Of a DNA stretch of 64,000 nucleotides, positions 26,043-34,911 are shown in pieces. The stretch covers positions 248,001 to 312,000 of the forward strand of contig NZ_CP155796.1 in the NCBI RefSeq assembly GCF_039729195.1. The letters run 5' to 3'. The stretch's first letter is position 1. Each line of letters starts with the position of its first letter. This stretch comes from Mycobacterium sp. DL. GTDB lineage: Bacteria > Actinomycetota > Actinomycetes > Mycobacteriales > Mycobacteriaceae. A program made the position numbers and the translations under genes. The notes beneath the pieces were generated by a model. It did not search any database. It was not told the origin of the DNA and saw nothing but the letters and a program-made list of their open reading frames with translations.

Positions 26043-28067
26043 TCAGTTCCAGATGCGCACCCGTCGCTGCGGTTCCAGGTAGAGCGAGTCGGACTCGCTG
26101 ACCTCGAACGCCTCGTAGAACGCGTCCATGTTGCGGATCACTCCGTTGCAGCGGAACTCCGGCGGTGAGTGCGGGTCCACCGCGAGACGCCGGATCGCTT
26201 CGGCCTCACGGGATTTTGTCCGCCACACCTGCGCCCAGCCGAAGAACACCCGCTGCTCGCCGGTGAGTCCGTCGATCACCGGTGCGGGCTCGCCGTTGAG
26301 CGACAACTGATAGGCCAGCAGCGCGATCGACAGGCCGCCGAGGTCGCCGATGTTCTCCCCGACGGTGAACGCGCCGTTCACGTGGTGACCGTTGCCCAGC
26401 CCGCGGGGAACGAATTCCTCGTACTGCTCGATCAACGCCGTTGTGCGGGTGCTGAATTCGGCACGGTCCTCGTCGGTCCACCAGTCGACCAGATTGCCGT
26501 CGCCGTCGTACTTGGCGCCCTGGTCGTCGAAACCGTGACCGATCTCGTGCCCGATGACCGCCCCGATGCCCCCGTAGTTCGCGGCGTCGTCGGCCTCGGC
26601 GTCGAAGAACGGAGGCTGCAGAATGGCCGCCGGGAACACGATCTCGTTCATCCCCGGGTTGTAGTAGGCGTTGACGGTCTGCGGCGTCATGAACCATTCG
26701 TCGCGGTCCACCGGGCCGCCGAGTTTGGCCAGATCGCGGTCGTATTCGAGCTCGTAGCCGCGACGGTAGTTGCCGTACAGGTCGGCGCGGTCGATCACCA
26801 ACTCCGAGTAGTCGCGCCACGTGTTCGGGTAGCCGATCTTGGGGGTGAACTTGTCGAGCTTGACCAGCGCCTTCTCCCGGGTCTGCGGCGTCATCCACTC
26901 GAGCTGGTTGATGCTCACCCGGTAGGCCTCGCGCAGGTTGGCGACCAACTCGTCCATCCGCGCCTTGGCCTGCGGGGGGAAGTACCGCTCGACATACAAC
27001 CGGCCCAGCGCGTCACCCATCAGGCCCTCCACCACCGAGACGCCACGCTTCCAGCGGTCGCGGATCTCCTCGGTGCCCGACAGCCTGCGGCCGTAGAACC
27101 CGAAGTCCTCGGCGATGAGCTCGTCGGTCAGCAGCGACGACCGACCATGAATGACCCGCCACCGCAGCCAGTTCCGCCAGTCCTCGAGGCTCTCGCCCGA
27201 CCACAGCGCTGCGAACGCGGTCAGGTAATCGGGCTGTCGCACCACGATCTCGGCGGTCTGCTCACCCGTCGCGCCCAGGCTCTGCAGCCAACCGGCCCAG
27301 TCGAAGCCGGGGGACTCGGCCGCCACCTCGGCGAAGGTCCGCAGGTTGTAGGTCAGATCGGCGTCGCGGCGCTTCACCACATCCCAGTGCGCGGCGGCGA
27401 TCTTGGTCTCCAGCGCAACGATCGTGTCGGCGGTCGCGGCGTGGTCGTCGGCGTCGCCGCCGTAGACGAGTGCGAACATCGCGGCGATGTGGCGTGGGTA
27501 GGCCGCCAGGATCTCGGCGTGCTGCTCGTCGCGGAAGTACGACTCGTCGGGCAGCCCGATACCCGACTGGGTCAGGTGCAGCAGGTAGCGCGACGAGTTC
27601 TTCGAGTCGGTGTCGACGTAGAGTCCGGCGCCTCCGCCGATACCGGTGCGCTGCAGAGCGCCCAGCACCCGCGCGAGCGCGTCCGGGCTGTCGGCGGCCT
27701 CGAGCCCGGCGAGTTCGGTGTGCAGGGGGTCGAGACCCCGCCGCCGGATCGCCTCCTCATCCATGAAGCTGGCGAAGAGGTCACCGATGCGCTGTTGGTC
27801 GGTGCCTGATGTCGCCGCCGGGGCGGCTCCGGTGCCCTCCGGGGCCACGGACTCGCTCGCCTCGGTGATCAGGTCGCGGATCTGTTCCTCGGCGCGGTCG
27901 TACAGCGTGCGGAAGGCGCCGTCGGTCGCCCGGTCCGCCGGGATCTGATAGTCGGTGAGCCACCGGCCGTTGACGTGACCGAACAGATCGTCCTGCGGTC
28001 GGGCCGTCGGGTCGAGGTGGCTGAGGTCGATGCCGGATTTGGTCTCGCGATTCGCTTCTACCGTCAC
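26043..28067 (-). CDS. zmp1: Zinc metallopeptidase Zmp1 (M13, neprilysin family)
   Basis: 674 residues from GTG 28065-28067 (TVEANRETKSGIDLSHLD). The M13 zinc site is His507-Glu-x-x-His511 in GHEIGHGFDDQG with the third ligand Glu571 in GENIGDLGGLS; the substrate-binding NAYYNPGMNEIVFPAAIL and the terminal C-x-x-W-like RRVRIWN are also seen. It is the counterpart of Rv0198c, a peptidase that in M. tuberculosis affects phagosome maturation and inflammasome activity. No signal peptide is visible, as in Rv0198c. It is divergent from the Rv0199 homologue with only 40 bases between starts. Confidence 0.96.
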   Translation of the reverse strand: MTVEANRETKSGIDLSHLDPTARPQDDLFGHVNGRWLTDYQIPADRATDGAFRTLYDRAEEQIRDLITEASESVAPEGTGAAPAATSGTDQQRIGDLFASFMDEEAIRRRGLDPLHTELAGLEAADSPDALARVLGALQRTGIGGGAGLYVDTDSKNSSRYLLHLTQSGIGLPDESYFRDEQHAEILAAYPRHIAAMFALVYGGDADDHAATADTIVALETKIAAAHWDVVKRRDADLTYNLRTFAEVAAESPGFDWAGWLQSLGATGEQTAEIVVRQPDYLTAFAALWSGESLEDWRNWLRWRVIHGRSSLLTDELIAEDFGFYGRRLSGTEEIRDRWKRGVSVVEGLMGDALGRLYVERYFPPQAKARMDELVANLREAYRVSINQLEWMTPQTREKALVKLDKFTPKIGYPNTWRDYSELVIDRADLYGNYRRGYELEYDRDLAKLGGPVDRDEWFMTPQTVNAYYNPGMNEIVFPAAILQPPFFDAEADDAANYGGIGAVIGHEIGHGFDDQGAKYDGDGNLVDWWTDEDRAEFSTRTTALIEQYEEFVPRGLGNGHHVNGAFTVGENIGDLGGLSIALLAYQLSLNGEPAPVIDGLTGEQRVFFGWAQVWRTKSREAEAIRRLAVDPHSPPEFRCNGVIRNMDAFYEAFEVSESDSLYLEPQRRVRIWN

Positions 28068-28107
28068 CCCGACATCCTTCCAGAAACGCCCGGGTACCCT
28101 CACGCGC

Positions 28108-28686
28108 ATGCCCGACGATGAGCAGGAGCCGCAGCGTGACGGCATTTTCAGCAGTTTCGGAGTCGCGTCGGCGGTGCTCGGAGCTGTCGCGATCGCCGCG
28201 GTCGTGCTGGCCGGCCTGATCTGGAGCCAGCACCGCGCCGACACCGACGAGTTGAGGTACCGCACCCAGGTTCTGCAGGCCGCCGCCGAGTGGACCGGGG
28301 TGCTGATCAACATGAACAACGACACCGTCGAGGCCGATCTGAACACCTTGCGCGAGGGCACCGTCGGGCAGCTCAACTCGGACTTCGAGGCCACCGTAGA
28401 GCCGTACCGCAGGCTGGTTCAGACGCTGCAGGCGCGCACCACCGGCCAGATCGACTCGGTGGCGCTCGAGACGATCCACCACGATCAGCCCGGCGCACCG
28501 ACCGCTCCGCCGCAGCCGGAACTGTCGGCGTCGGCGGCGCGGACCGACACCGTCATGGTGGTGGCCACGTCGATCAGCGAGAACGCCGGCACGGAGGAGC
28601 CGCAGACCGTGCGCTGGACGCTGCGTCTGGGCGTCTCCGACGTCGACGGACAGCTGCTGATCTCCCGGCTGGAGCCGATCCGATGA
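28108..28686 (+). CDS. Mce-associated-type membrane protein (Rv0199 homologue)
   Basis: 192 residues from ATG 28108. One membrane segment (residues 14-36, FGVASAVLGAVAIAAVVLAGLIW), then an extracytoplasmic domain of the Mam/VirB8-like type: repeated Thr/Asp helices (LREGTVGQLNSDFEATVEPYRRL) and a C-terminal beta part (TVRWTLRLGVSDVDGQLLISRLEPI). The order after zmp1 matches Rv0199. Its stop overlaps the next gene (ATGA). These proteins accompany lipid transporters; here the nearest is MmpL11. Exact role unknown. Confidence 0.88.
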   Translation: MPDDEQEPQRDGIFSSFGVASAVLGAVAIAAVVLAGLIWSQHRADTDELRYRTQVLQAAAEWTGVLINMNNDTVEADLNTLREGTVGQLNSDFEATVEPYRRLVQTLQARTTGQIDSVALETIHHDQPGAPTAPPQPELSASAARTDTVMVVATSISENAGTEEPQTVRWTLRLGVSDVDGQLLISRLEPIR

Positions 28687-29372
28687 GGAACCGGCTGCGG
28701 GTAGCCGCGTTCGACCTGCTTGCACCGGCCGCGGTGGTCGTCGCACTGATCTACATCGGGGTCGCGCTGGCATGGCCGTTGTGGTGGGTGTCGGTGTGCT
28801 CGGTGCTGTGCCTGCTGGTGCTCCAAGGGGTGATCGTCGACTTCGTGGTGGCACGTCGCGACAGGGTGACCGTCGGCACCGACGACGACGGCCCGGGACT
28901 GCGGCTGGGGATCGTCGCGATGGCCACTGTCGCGCTGGTGGCCGCGGTCGCGGTCGGTTACACCCAGTGGACGCGGCCCGACCGCGAGTTGCGCGAGGAG
29001 AGCGCCGAGGTGACCGGGATCGCCAGCAGCGTCGCCGAGGCGTCGGCGACGTTCACGCCGCAGAATCCGACCTCGTCGATCGACCGTGCGACGGCCATGA
29101 TGTCGCAGGCCAGCGCCGAGCGGTTCGAGAGCGAGTTCGCCGCGGTGGCAAAGGATTTGGCGAGCAGAAACGTCTCGGCGCAGGCCGCTACGGTGTCCGC
29201 GGGGGTGGAGGCCATCGGCCCCGACGCGGCGAGCGTGGCGGTGATCCTGCGCGGGACGCAGTCCTCGCCGGGGCAGCCGACCGACACCGCGGTGCTGGCG
29301 CTGCGGGTCGCGCTGTCGAAGAGCGACGGACGGTGGCTGGTCGAGGACGTGGCACCGATCCACTCGCGCTAG
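28683..29372 (+). CDS. Mce-associated-type membrane protein (Rv0200 homologue)
   Basis: 229 residues. Two membrane segments in the first 55 residues and a third at about 76-96 (LGIVAMATVALVAAVAVGYTQW), then a periplasmic Mam-like domain (TSSIDRATAMMSQASAERFESEF ... SDGRWLVEDVAPIHSR). It is coupled to the Rv0199-type gene by ATGA and shares its C-terminal fold, so the pair probably makes a heteromer. It converges on the mmpL11-Rv0201c operon, with an 89-base gap in which I see no clear hairpin. Confidence 0.88.
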   Translation: MRNRLRVAAFDLLAPAAVVVALIYIGVALAWPLWWVSVCSVLCLLVLQGVIVDFVVARRDRVTVGTDDDGPGLRLGIVAMATVALVAAVAVGYTQWTRPDRELREESAEVTGIASSVAEASATFTPQNPTSSIDRATAMMSQASAERFESEFAAVAKDLASRNVSAQAATVSAGVEAIGPDAASVAVILRGTQSSPGQPTDTAVLALRVALSKSDGRWLVEDVAPIHSR

Positions 29373-29461
29373 GGATCGCTCGCGAAAGTGAAGCCAGGGT
29401 GGTGATCGAGGGGTCGACCGCGACCCGGAGTGCTATTCCGCGGCGACCCGAACCCCGAGCC

Positions 29462-29956
29462 TCAGGTGCGCATCCTGGCGAATCGCTCGGAGAGTCGGCC
29501 CATCCGGATCATCAGCGATGCCGGTGGGCTGACGCTGCCCCGCATGTAGGCCGCAAAATCGTCGGGGGGTACACCGATGCGCGACGCGAACTCCTGCTCG
29601 CCGAGCCCTGAGCGGTCCAGGAGCAGGTGCACGTGCCGGGCCACCTCGGCGCACTCGTTGGCCTCGAGGTGTTCTCGGGTCCGCAGCAGCACCTCCGACA
29701 TGGCCCGGGACACCCCGTACGGTTTCGCCGTGTCGAGCACCTCCTCGACCTGGCGTGCCGTTCGGCCGTAGGGGTCGCGTTTGATCGCCACGACGATGCG
29801 CTGCCAGACGCTGAGGTCGTCGTTCTCCAGCGCGGCGCGGATCGCCGCCGTGGGCCAGAACTCCACCGGCCGGTCGGCGGGCGGCGCTGAAACCGGGGCT
29901 CGTCGCGCGGAAGACTCGTCGCGGTCCGTGCCCCGTACATCAGAGGTCACAGTCAC
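29462..29956 (-). CDS. Rv0201c-type protein with HTH-like C-terminus
   Basis: 164 residues from GTG 29954-29956, whose GTGA overlaps the mmpL11 stop, so it is translated from the mmpL11 message. The N-terminus is polar. The middle is helical (FWPTAAIRAALENDDLSVWQRIVVAIKRD). The C-terminus resembles an XRE helix-turn-helix: LGEQEFASRIGVPPDDFAAYMRGSVSPPASLMIRMGRL. It could be a regulator of the mmpL11 region, but no operator is assigned. Confidence 0.82.
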   Translation of the reverse strand: MTVTSDVRGTDRDESSARRAPVSAPPADRPVEFWPTAAIRAALENDDLSVWQRIVVAIKRDPYGRTARQVEEVLDTAKPYGVSRAMSEVLLRTREHLEANECAEVARHVHLLLDRSGLGEQEFASRIGVPPDDFAAYMRGSVSPPASLMIRMGRLSERFARMRT

Positions 29957-32865
29957 CTCGCCTCCTCGAGCATCGCTACCGCCACCGACAGACAGTGCTG
30001 CCTGACTCGCGCCCACTCGGTCTCCGCGCCGGGCCCGGACACGGCGACCTCGGACCCGTCGGAGGGCCGCGGCTCTGCCAGGCGGCGCACCAGCTGGGTG
30101 GCCACCCAGTGTGTGCGCTCCGGTTGACAAGCGTAGTACCGGTCCATGCCCGAGAGCACTTCTGCCGCGGTCTGAGTGTCCATCGAATCGACCAGTTCGG
30201 CGAACTCGGTGAAATCGCGGGTGCTGTTGCGCTGCATGATCAGAAAACTCTTGAGACGGAGGGTCTCGGCGCCGGTCGGGATCTGCAGTCGATCGCCGGT
30301 GGGGAGCAGCACAGTGGTGGTCTCCATCGGGCTGCTGCGCTGCAGCGGAGTGCCTTCGGCGCCTGCGGACTCGACCGACAGCGCATCGAGCGCGACATCA
30401 AGCCGGCCCCGCCACATCGTCACCGGATGCTTGGGCAGTTTGACCGCCACGGTCTTGCCGTGCGCACGGTTGCTGACCGCGACGGTGAGCTGCCCGTCGT
30501 TGTCCTTGAGGCGGCTGCTGCCCATCACCTTGCGCGGCTGGCATCCGCTGAACGCGAGCGGATCGGCGACTGTGATTGCTTGAGGGGCAAGGCTTTTGAG
30601 CTTCGCGGCCGACTTGACGACGGTGCGCAGGTCCGCCCCGGAAGGGGCGAGGGCCGAGATGTCGTCGGGGATGATGACAAGATCGCCGATGTCGGCCTTG
30701 GGCAGTGGCTTCTCGAAGTCGACCGACGGCAGGATGCGGTCCAGCCAGCGCGGCAGCCACCAGTTCCATTCGTCGAACATGGCCATCAGCGCCGGAACGA
30801 GTACCAGCCGCACCACGGTCGCATCCACCGCGATCGCGACCGCGCTCGCGACACCGAGCTGGGCGACCAGCGGCATACCGGCGAAAGCGAACCCGATGAA
30901 CACGGCGATCATGATCAGCGCCGCGCTGGTGATGGTCCGGGCGCTGGTGCTGACGCCGTAGGCCACGGCGTCGCGGGTGTTGCCGGTCTGGAGGAACCGC
31001 TCCCGGATCCGGGTGAGCAGAAAGATCTCGTAGTCCATCGACAGCCCGAAGGTCAGCGCCAGCACCAGCGGCGGGATCGTGCTGTCCAACGACTCGAGCT
31101 GTTTGAAGCCCAACGCCGAGAACCAGCCCCACTGGAAGACGACCACCAGGCTGCCGTACGCGGCTCCCACCGACAGCACGGTCATCAGCACGCCCTTGAA
31201 CGCCAGGAAGACCGAGCGGATCGAGATCAGCAGCATGACGAACGCGATCAGCGCGACGAACAGGAACACCCAGGGTTGGGTCTCGGAGACCTTGTCGTCG
31301 AAGTCGTTGATCAGCGCAGTCGGCCCCCCGACGTCGATCCGGGCGCTGCCCTCGGCGACCGGCGGTAGCTGCTCGCGCATCCAGTCGACCGTCTCGCGCG
31401 CCCCCGGATCCTCCGGGTCCACCGACAGCACCGCCGACAGCAGCGCGCTGCGGTAATCGTTGCCGAACACCGGCGGCGACACCGACACGGTGTTGGGCGC
31501 CTGCGCCATCTTCTGCCGGATCGTGTCGAGCAGCGGCTCCTTGGCCGGCGCGGAGGCGGCGTTGCCGTCGGGAAAGCTCACCAGCACCCGCACCGGGCCG
31601 AGCGCGCCCGGGCCCAGGGCCTCGGCCGCGGCGTTGACCCCGCCGCGGATCTCGTGTGTCGGATCGAACTGCCGCAGCATGCTGTTGCCCAGCACCATCG
31701 AGAACGCCGGAATCGCCAGGGTCAGCAGCAGGGCGGAGGCGGCCAGCGCCGACACCCACGGCCTGCGCATCACCCGGCCGGTCCAGCGGGACCAGAATCG
31801 GGACTGGGTCGCCTCGGGCCGCCGCGACCAGTGCAGGTACGACGAGCGTTTCGCCGCGGCCCGGCCGAACGACGCCAGCACCGCCGGCGTCAGCGTCGTC
31901 GAGGTCAGTACCGCGATCGCGACGGCCAGGATCGCGCCGGTCGCCATGGACTGCAGCACCGGGGTGTTGATCAGGTAGAGGCCGGTGACCGAAGCGATCA
32001 CGGTCATGCCCGACAGCACCACCGCCAGGCCGGAGGTCGCCATCGCGGCGTCGGCGGCGTCCTGGGGCTCTCGTCCGGCGCGCAATTCCTCGCGGAACCG
32101 CATCAGGATGAACAGTGAGTAGTCGATGGCCACCGCGATGCCGAACATCGAGACCGTCGATGTCACGAACACCGACATCGTCGTGTACATCGACAGCAGG
32201 AACACCAGGCCCATGGTCACGACGACGGTGCAGACTCCCAGCAGCAGTGGCATCGCCGCGGCGGCCAGCGAGCCGAACACCGCGAGCAGGATGAGCAGGA
32301 CGATCGGGAAGTTCCACTTCTCGGCCTGCGCGATGTCGTGCTTGGTCGCTTCCGAGGCGGCTGCGCCGAGCGCGCCCTGCCCGATGACGTAGAGCCGGAC
32401 CTTGCCGTTCTCGGTCTCGCCGGCCTCGTCGCCCTCGACCCCGATCTTCTCCCGCAGCTGGTGAGCGATGTCGACGGCGCCGGTGTTGTCGAAGTCCAGT
32501 TGCAGCGTGACGACGTAGGGGCGGTCCGGCTGGGGCGGGGGTTGTTGGGGATTGGGCAGCAGCGTGACGCTGGGAACCTCCGAGGCCATCCGCTCCAATT
32601 GGGCGACCGCGTCGTTCATGTCCTCGAAGGATGCGTCCGCGCGCGGCGCGGCGACCAGAGCCAGTGGGGAGGCGCCCTGATCGGGGAACTGCGCTTCGAG
32701 TTGGTGCTGGACGTACAGCGACTGGGAGCCCTCGACCTCGAAACCGCCACCGGTCAGATTGCCCGACTGGTTCATGGCGAGATACAGCGATGGGACCAAC
32801 AGCAGCACCCACGCCGCGAACACCGCCCAGCGGAATCTGCGCAGATTGCTGCTGATCCGCATCAT
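29953..32865 (-). CDS. mmpL11: MmpL11, RND-family lipid/haem-linked transporter
   Basis: 970 residues, the counterpart of Rv0202c. Twelve membrane segments in two halves; the proton-relay Asp-Tyr pairs are present in both (AVAIDYSLFILMRF and FGLSMDYEIFLLTRI). A large C-terminal cytoplasmic part follows from about residue 740 (PSVDFEKPLPKADIGDLVIIPDD). In M. tuberculosis MmpL11 exports wax ester and mycolic derivatives and has been linked to haem uptake with Rv0203. The two Rv0203-like genes are just upstream and divergent. Start MM at 32863-32865; either ATG may be used. Confidence 0.95.
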   Translation of the reverse strand: MMRISSNLRRFRWAVFAAWVLLLVPSLYLAMNQSGNLTGGGFEVEGSQSLYVQHQLEAQFPDQGASPLALVAAPRADASFEDMNDAVAQLERMASEVPSVTLLPNPQQPPPQPDRPYVVTLQLDFDNTGAVDIAHQLREKIGVEGDEAGETENGKVRLYVIGQGALGAAASEATKHDIAQAEKWNFPIVLLILLAVFGSLAAAAMPLLLGVCTVVVTMGLVFLLSMYTTMSVFVTSTVSMFGIAVAIDYSLFILMRFREELRAGREPQDAADAAMATSGLAVVLSGMTVIASVTGLYLINTPVLQSMATGAILAVAIAVLTSTTLTPAVLASFGRAAAKRSSYLHWSRRPEATQSRFWSRWTGRVMRRPWVSALAASALLLTLAIPAFSMVLGNSMLRQFDPTHEIRGGVNAAAEALGPGALGPVRVLVSFPDGNAASAPAKEPLLDTIRQKMAQAPNTVSVSPPVFGNDYRSALLSAVLSVDPEDPGARETVDWMREQLPPVAEGSARIDVGGPTALINDFDDKVSETQPWVFLFVALIAFVMLLISIRSVFLAFKGVLMTVLSVGAAYGSLVVVFQWGWFSALGFKQLESLDSTIPPLVLALTFGLSMDYEIFLLTRIRERFLQTGNTRDAVAYGVSTSARTITSAALIMIAVFIGFAFAGMPLVAQLGVASAVAIAVDATVVRLVLVPALMAMFDEWNWWLPRWLDRILPSVDFEKPLPKADIGDLVIIPDDISALAPSGADLRTVVKSAAKLKSLAPQAITVADPLAFSGCQPRKVMGSSRLKDNDGQLTVAVSNRAHGKTVAVKLPKHPVTMWRGRLDVALDALSVESAGAEGTPLQRSSPMETTTVLLPTGDRLQIPTGAETLRLKSFLIMQRNSTRDFTEFAELVDSMDTQTAAEVLSGMDRYYACQPERTHWVATQLVRRLAEPRPSDGSEVAVSGPGAETEWARVRQHCLSVAVAMLEEAR

Positions 32866-33132
32866 GAACTGCTGGATCGGAACTCCCCACTTTCTCCCCG
32901 GCGTTTCGTAGCGAGAGCGTACAGCAGCGAGCTGTAGGGTGACCGCCCTCGTGAAGGGCTGCCAGCGTTGCTTAATGCGGCTCTAACGCCCGCCCCATCG
33001 CGGTCTCGATTGGCCACTCCCGCGGAGGCGATGGCAGTATGTCGGGAAGAAGTTTCGGCGTCGGGGATCTTTGCTACCGGCCGCGGTGAGCGTGCGCGGA
33101 GGTGGGGCGTTCGCAACTGTGAGGAGTACGTC

Positions 33133-33636
33133 ATGGATTCGCACTCGAGAATCAACGCGCGCCGGACGGGTCGTGTCGTTCGGTATCGGCTGCCCGCGGC
33201 TTTTGCTGCGGCTGCAGCTGCCGGTATCGGGGTGGTTGCGCTGACCGGGCCGGCGACCCCGTCGGTGACGGCCGCGCCCGACCCGTGCGCGGCCAGTTCG
33301 GTCGCCAGGACGGTGGCTGCCGTCGCCACCAACACCGGCAACTACCTGGAAGCCAAACCCGAGACCAATCAGGCGCTGACGACGATCGCCCAGCAGCAGG
33401 GCGGACCGCAGTCGGTCATCGCGCTGAAGACCTACTTCGACGCCAACCCCGACGTCGCCGGGGACATGCAGCGACTGCAGCAGCCCCTGGCGAACCTGTC
33501 GGCGCGGTGCAAATTGCCGGTGAGCGTCCCTCAACTGCTGGGTCTGATGCAGGCGGCCCAACAGAGCCCCGCACTGCCCGCAACCGGTGAGGGTCCCGAG
33601 GCATCTCCGAGCGCGGAAGTCACGTCGTCGCGGTGA
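33133..33636 (+). CDS. Secreted haem-binding protein (Rv0203 homologue)
   Basis: 167 residues from ATG 33133, with GAGGAG seven bases upstream. A Tat/Sec-like signal with Arg pairs and a long hydrophobic core ends about VTAA-PDP (residue 49). The mature domain has two conserved Cys (DPCAASS and SARCKLP), Tyr in NYLEAKPE and TYFDANPDVAGDMQRLQ, the haemophore (PF16525-type) pattern. It is divergent from mmpL11 across 267 bases. Rv0203 carries haem to MmpL3/MmpL11 in M. tuberculosis; the same task is inferred here. Confidence 0.9.
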   Translation: MDSHSRINARRTGRVVRYRLPAAFAAAAAAGIGVVALTGPATPSVTAAPDPCAASSVARTVAAVATNTGNYLEAKPETNQALTTIAQQQGGPQSVIALKTYFDANPDVAGDMQRLQQPLANLSARCKLPVSVPQLLGLMQAAQQSPALPATGEGPEASPSAEVTSSR

Positions 33637-33770
33637 GCAGGTTCGGCGACATTCTCAGGATTGATTAACGGCTAGGCAAGAAACCAGGCGGCCATTCTGC
33701 TTAGCTTCCTTAGGATGGTCCTGACCGGCGATCGACACTGGTGCCGGTTCACTCTGAATAAGGAGACTTA

Positions 33771-34154
33771 ATGTTGTTCTCGGCACCCACCGTCCGTCGT
33801 GCGGTTGCTGGCGCGCTGGGCGGCGGCGCGGTCGCCGGCGCTGTTGCGTTCGGCGTGCTCGGCGCTGCGCCCATGGCATCGGCACAGCCCATGCCGCCCA
33901 ACTGCACCGCTGCCGACTTCTCCGGTACGGCTGCCGGTGTCTCGGCGGCGTCGTCGGCCTACCTGTTCACCCATCCCGAGGTGAACGCGTTCTTCACCGA
34001 CCTGCACGGGGATCCGCGGGACCAGATCCATGCGGATGTCGAGGCGTACCTCAATGCCAATCCGGTGGTGAAGGCGGAGCTGACCGAGATCCGCCGGCCG
34101 TTGGTGGAGTTGAAGGATCGCTGCGGCGTCATCACTTCGCCTGACGCTTACTGA
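33771..34154 (+). CDS. Second Rv0203-type haem-binding secreted protein
   Basis: 127 residues from ATG 33771 with AAGGAG six bases upstream. Signal peptide to about ASAQ (residue 39). The mature part has the same layout as the gene before: Cys in [54 protein letters not shown] and KDRCGVIT. So it is a tandem paralogue of the Rv0203 homologue, shorter at the C-terminus. Its stop is five bases before the start of the response regulator, which implies co-transcription and possible coupling with the two-component system. Confidence 0.88.
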   Translation: MLFSAPTVRRAVAGALGGGAVAGAVAFGVLGAAPMASAQPMPPNCTAADFSGTAAGVSAASSAYLFTHPEVNAFFTDLHGDPRDQIHADVEAYLNANPVVKAELTEIRRPLVELKDRCGVITSPDAY

Positions 34155-34159
34155 GGCTG

Positions 34160-34906
34160 GTGCGCGACAGGGTGGTGGCGACGCCCGCTCGCGGGGATGA
34201 GCCGTCCATCCAGGACGGGGCCGGTCGGACGGTGTTGATGGTCGATGACGACCCCGATGTCCGGACGTCGGTGGCCAGGGGGCTGCGCCACTCCGGATTC
34301 GATGTCCGGGTGGCGGCCAACGGTAAAGAGGCGCTCCGGTTGTTGTCGAGCGAATCGCACGACGCGCTGGTGCTCGACGTGCAGATGCCGGAACTCGACG
34401 GGGTCGCGGTCGTCACCGCGCTGCGCGCGCTGGGCAACGACATCCCGATCTGTGTGCTGTCTGCGCGCGACACCGTCAACGACCGGATCGCGGGGCTCGA
34501 GGCCGGGGCCGACGACTACCTGACCAAGCCGTTCGACCTGGGCGAGTTGGTCGCACGGCTGCACGCTCTGCTGCGCCGGGCGCATCACTCCGACCCGACG
34601 TCGGACACGATGACGGTCGGGTCGCTCACCATCGACACCGCGCGCCGCCTGGTGTTCGTGGCCGGCGAGCGCGTCGAGCTGACCAAGCGGGAGTTCGATC
34701 TGCTGGCGGTGCTCGCCGAGAACGCCGGCGTGGTGCTGAGTCGGCAGCGGCTGCTGGAGTTGGTGTGGGGCTACGACTTCGACGTCGACACCAACGTCGC
34801 CGATGTGTTCGTCTCCTACCTGAGGCGCAAGCTCGAGCGTGACGGGCTGCACCGGGTGATCCACACGGTGCGGGGGATCGGCTACGTGCTGCGGGAAGAG
34901 CAGTAG
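34160..34906 (+). CDS. OmpR-family response regulator (PrrA-like)
   Basis: 248 residues from GTG 34160; a later internal start near VLMVDDDPD is possible because the first 25 residues are non-conserved. Receiver domain: acidic pocket DDDPD, phosphorylated Asp73 ([12 protein letters not shown]), SARD and KPF. DNA-binding winged helix: [53 protein letters not shown]. It most resembles PrrA of M. tuberculosis but the genomic place is different, so it is likely a paralogue. It follows the haem-binding gene by five bases and precedes its kinase. Confidence 0.93.
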   Translation: MRDRVVATPARGDEPSIQDGAGRTVLMVDDDPDVRTSVARGLRHSGFDVRVAANGKEALRLLSSESHDALVLDVQMPELDGVAVVTALRALGNDIPICVLSARDTVNDRIAGLEAGADDYLTKPFDLGELVARLHALLRRAHHSDPTSDTMTVGSLTIDTARRLVFVAGERVELTKREFDLLAVLAENAGVVLSRQRLLELVWGYDFDVDTNVADVFVSYLRRKLERDGLHRVIHTVRGIGYVLREEQ

Positions 34907-34911
34907 GGGTC

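Noticed and set aside
29373..29461. Hairpin terminator between Rv0200-type gene and the mmpL11 operon
   Set aside because: I could not find a convincing inverted repeat in this 89-base convergent gap.
30398..32890. 830-codon open frame on the minus strand
   Set aside because: It is an alternative frame of mmpL11; the mmpL11 frame has complete RND motifs.
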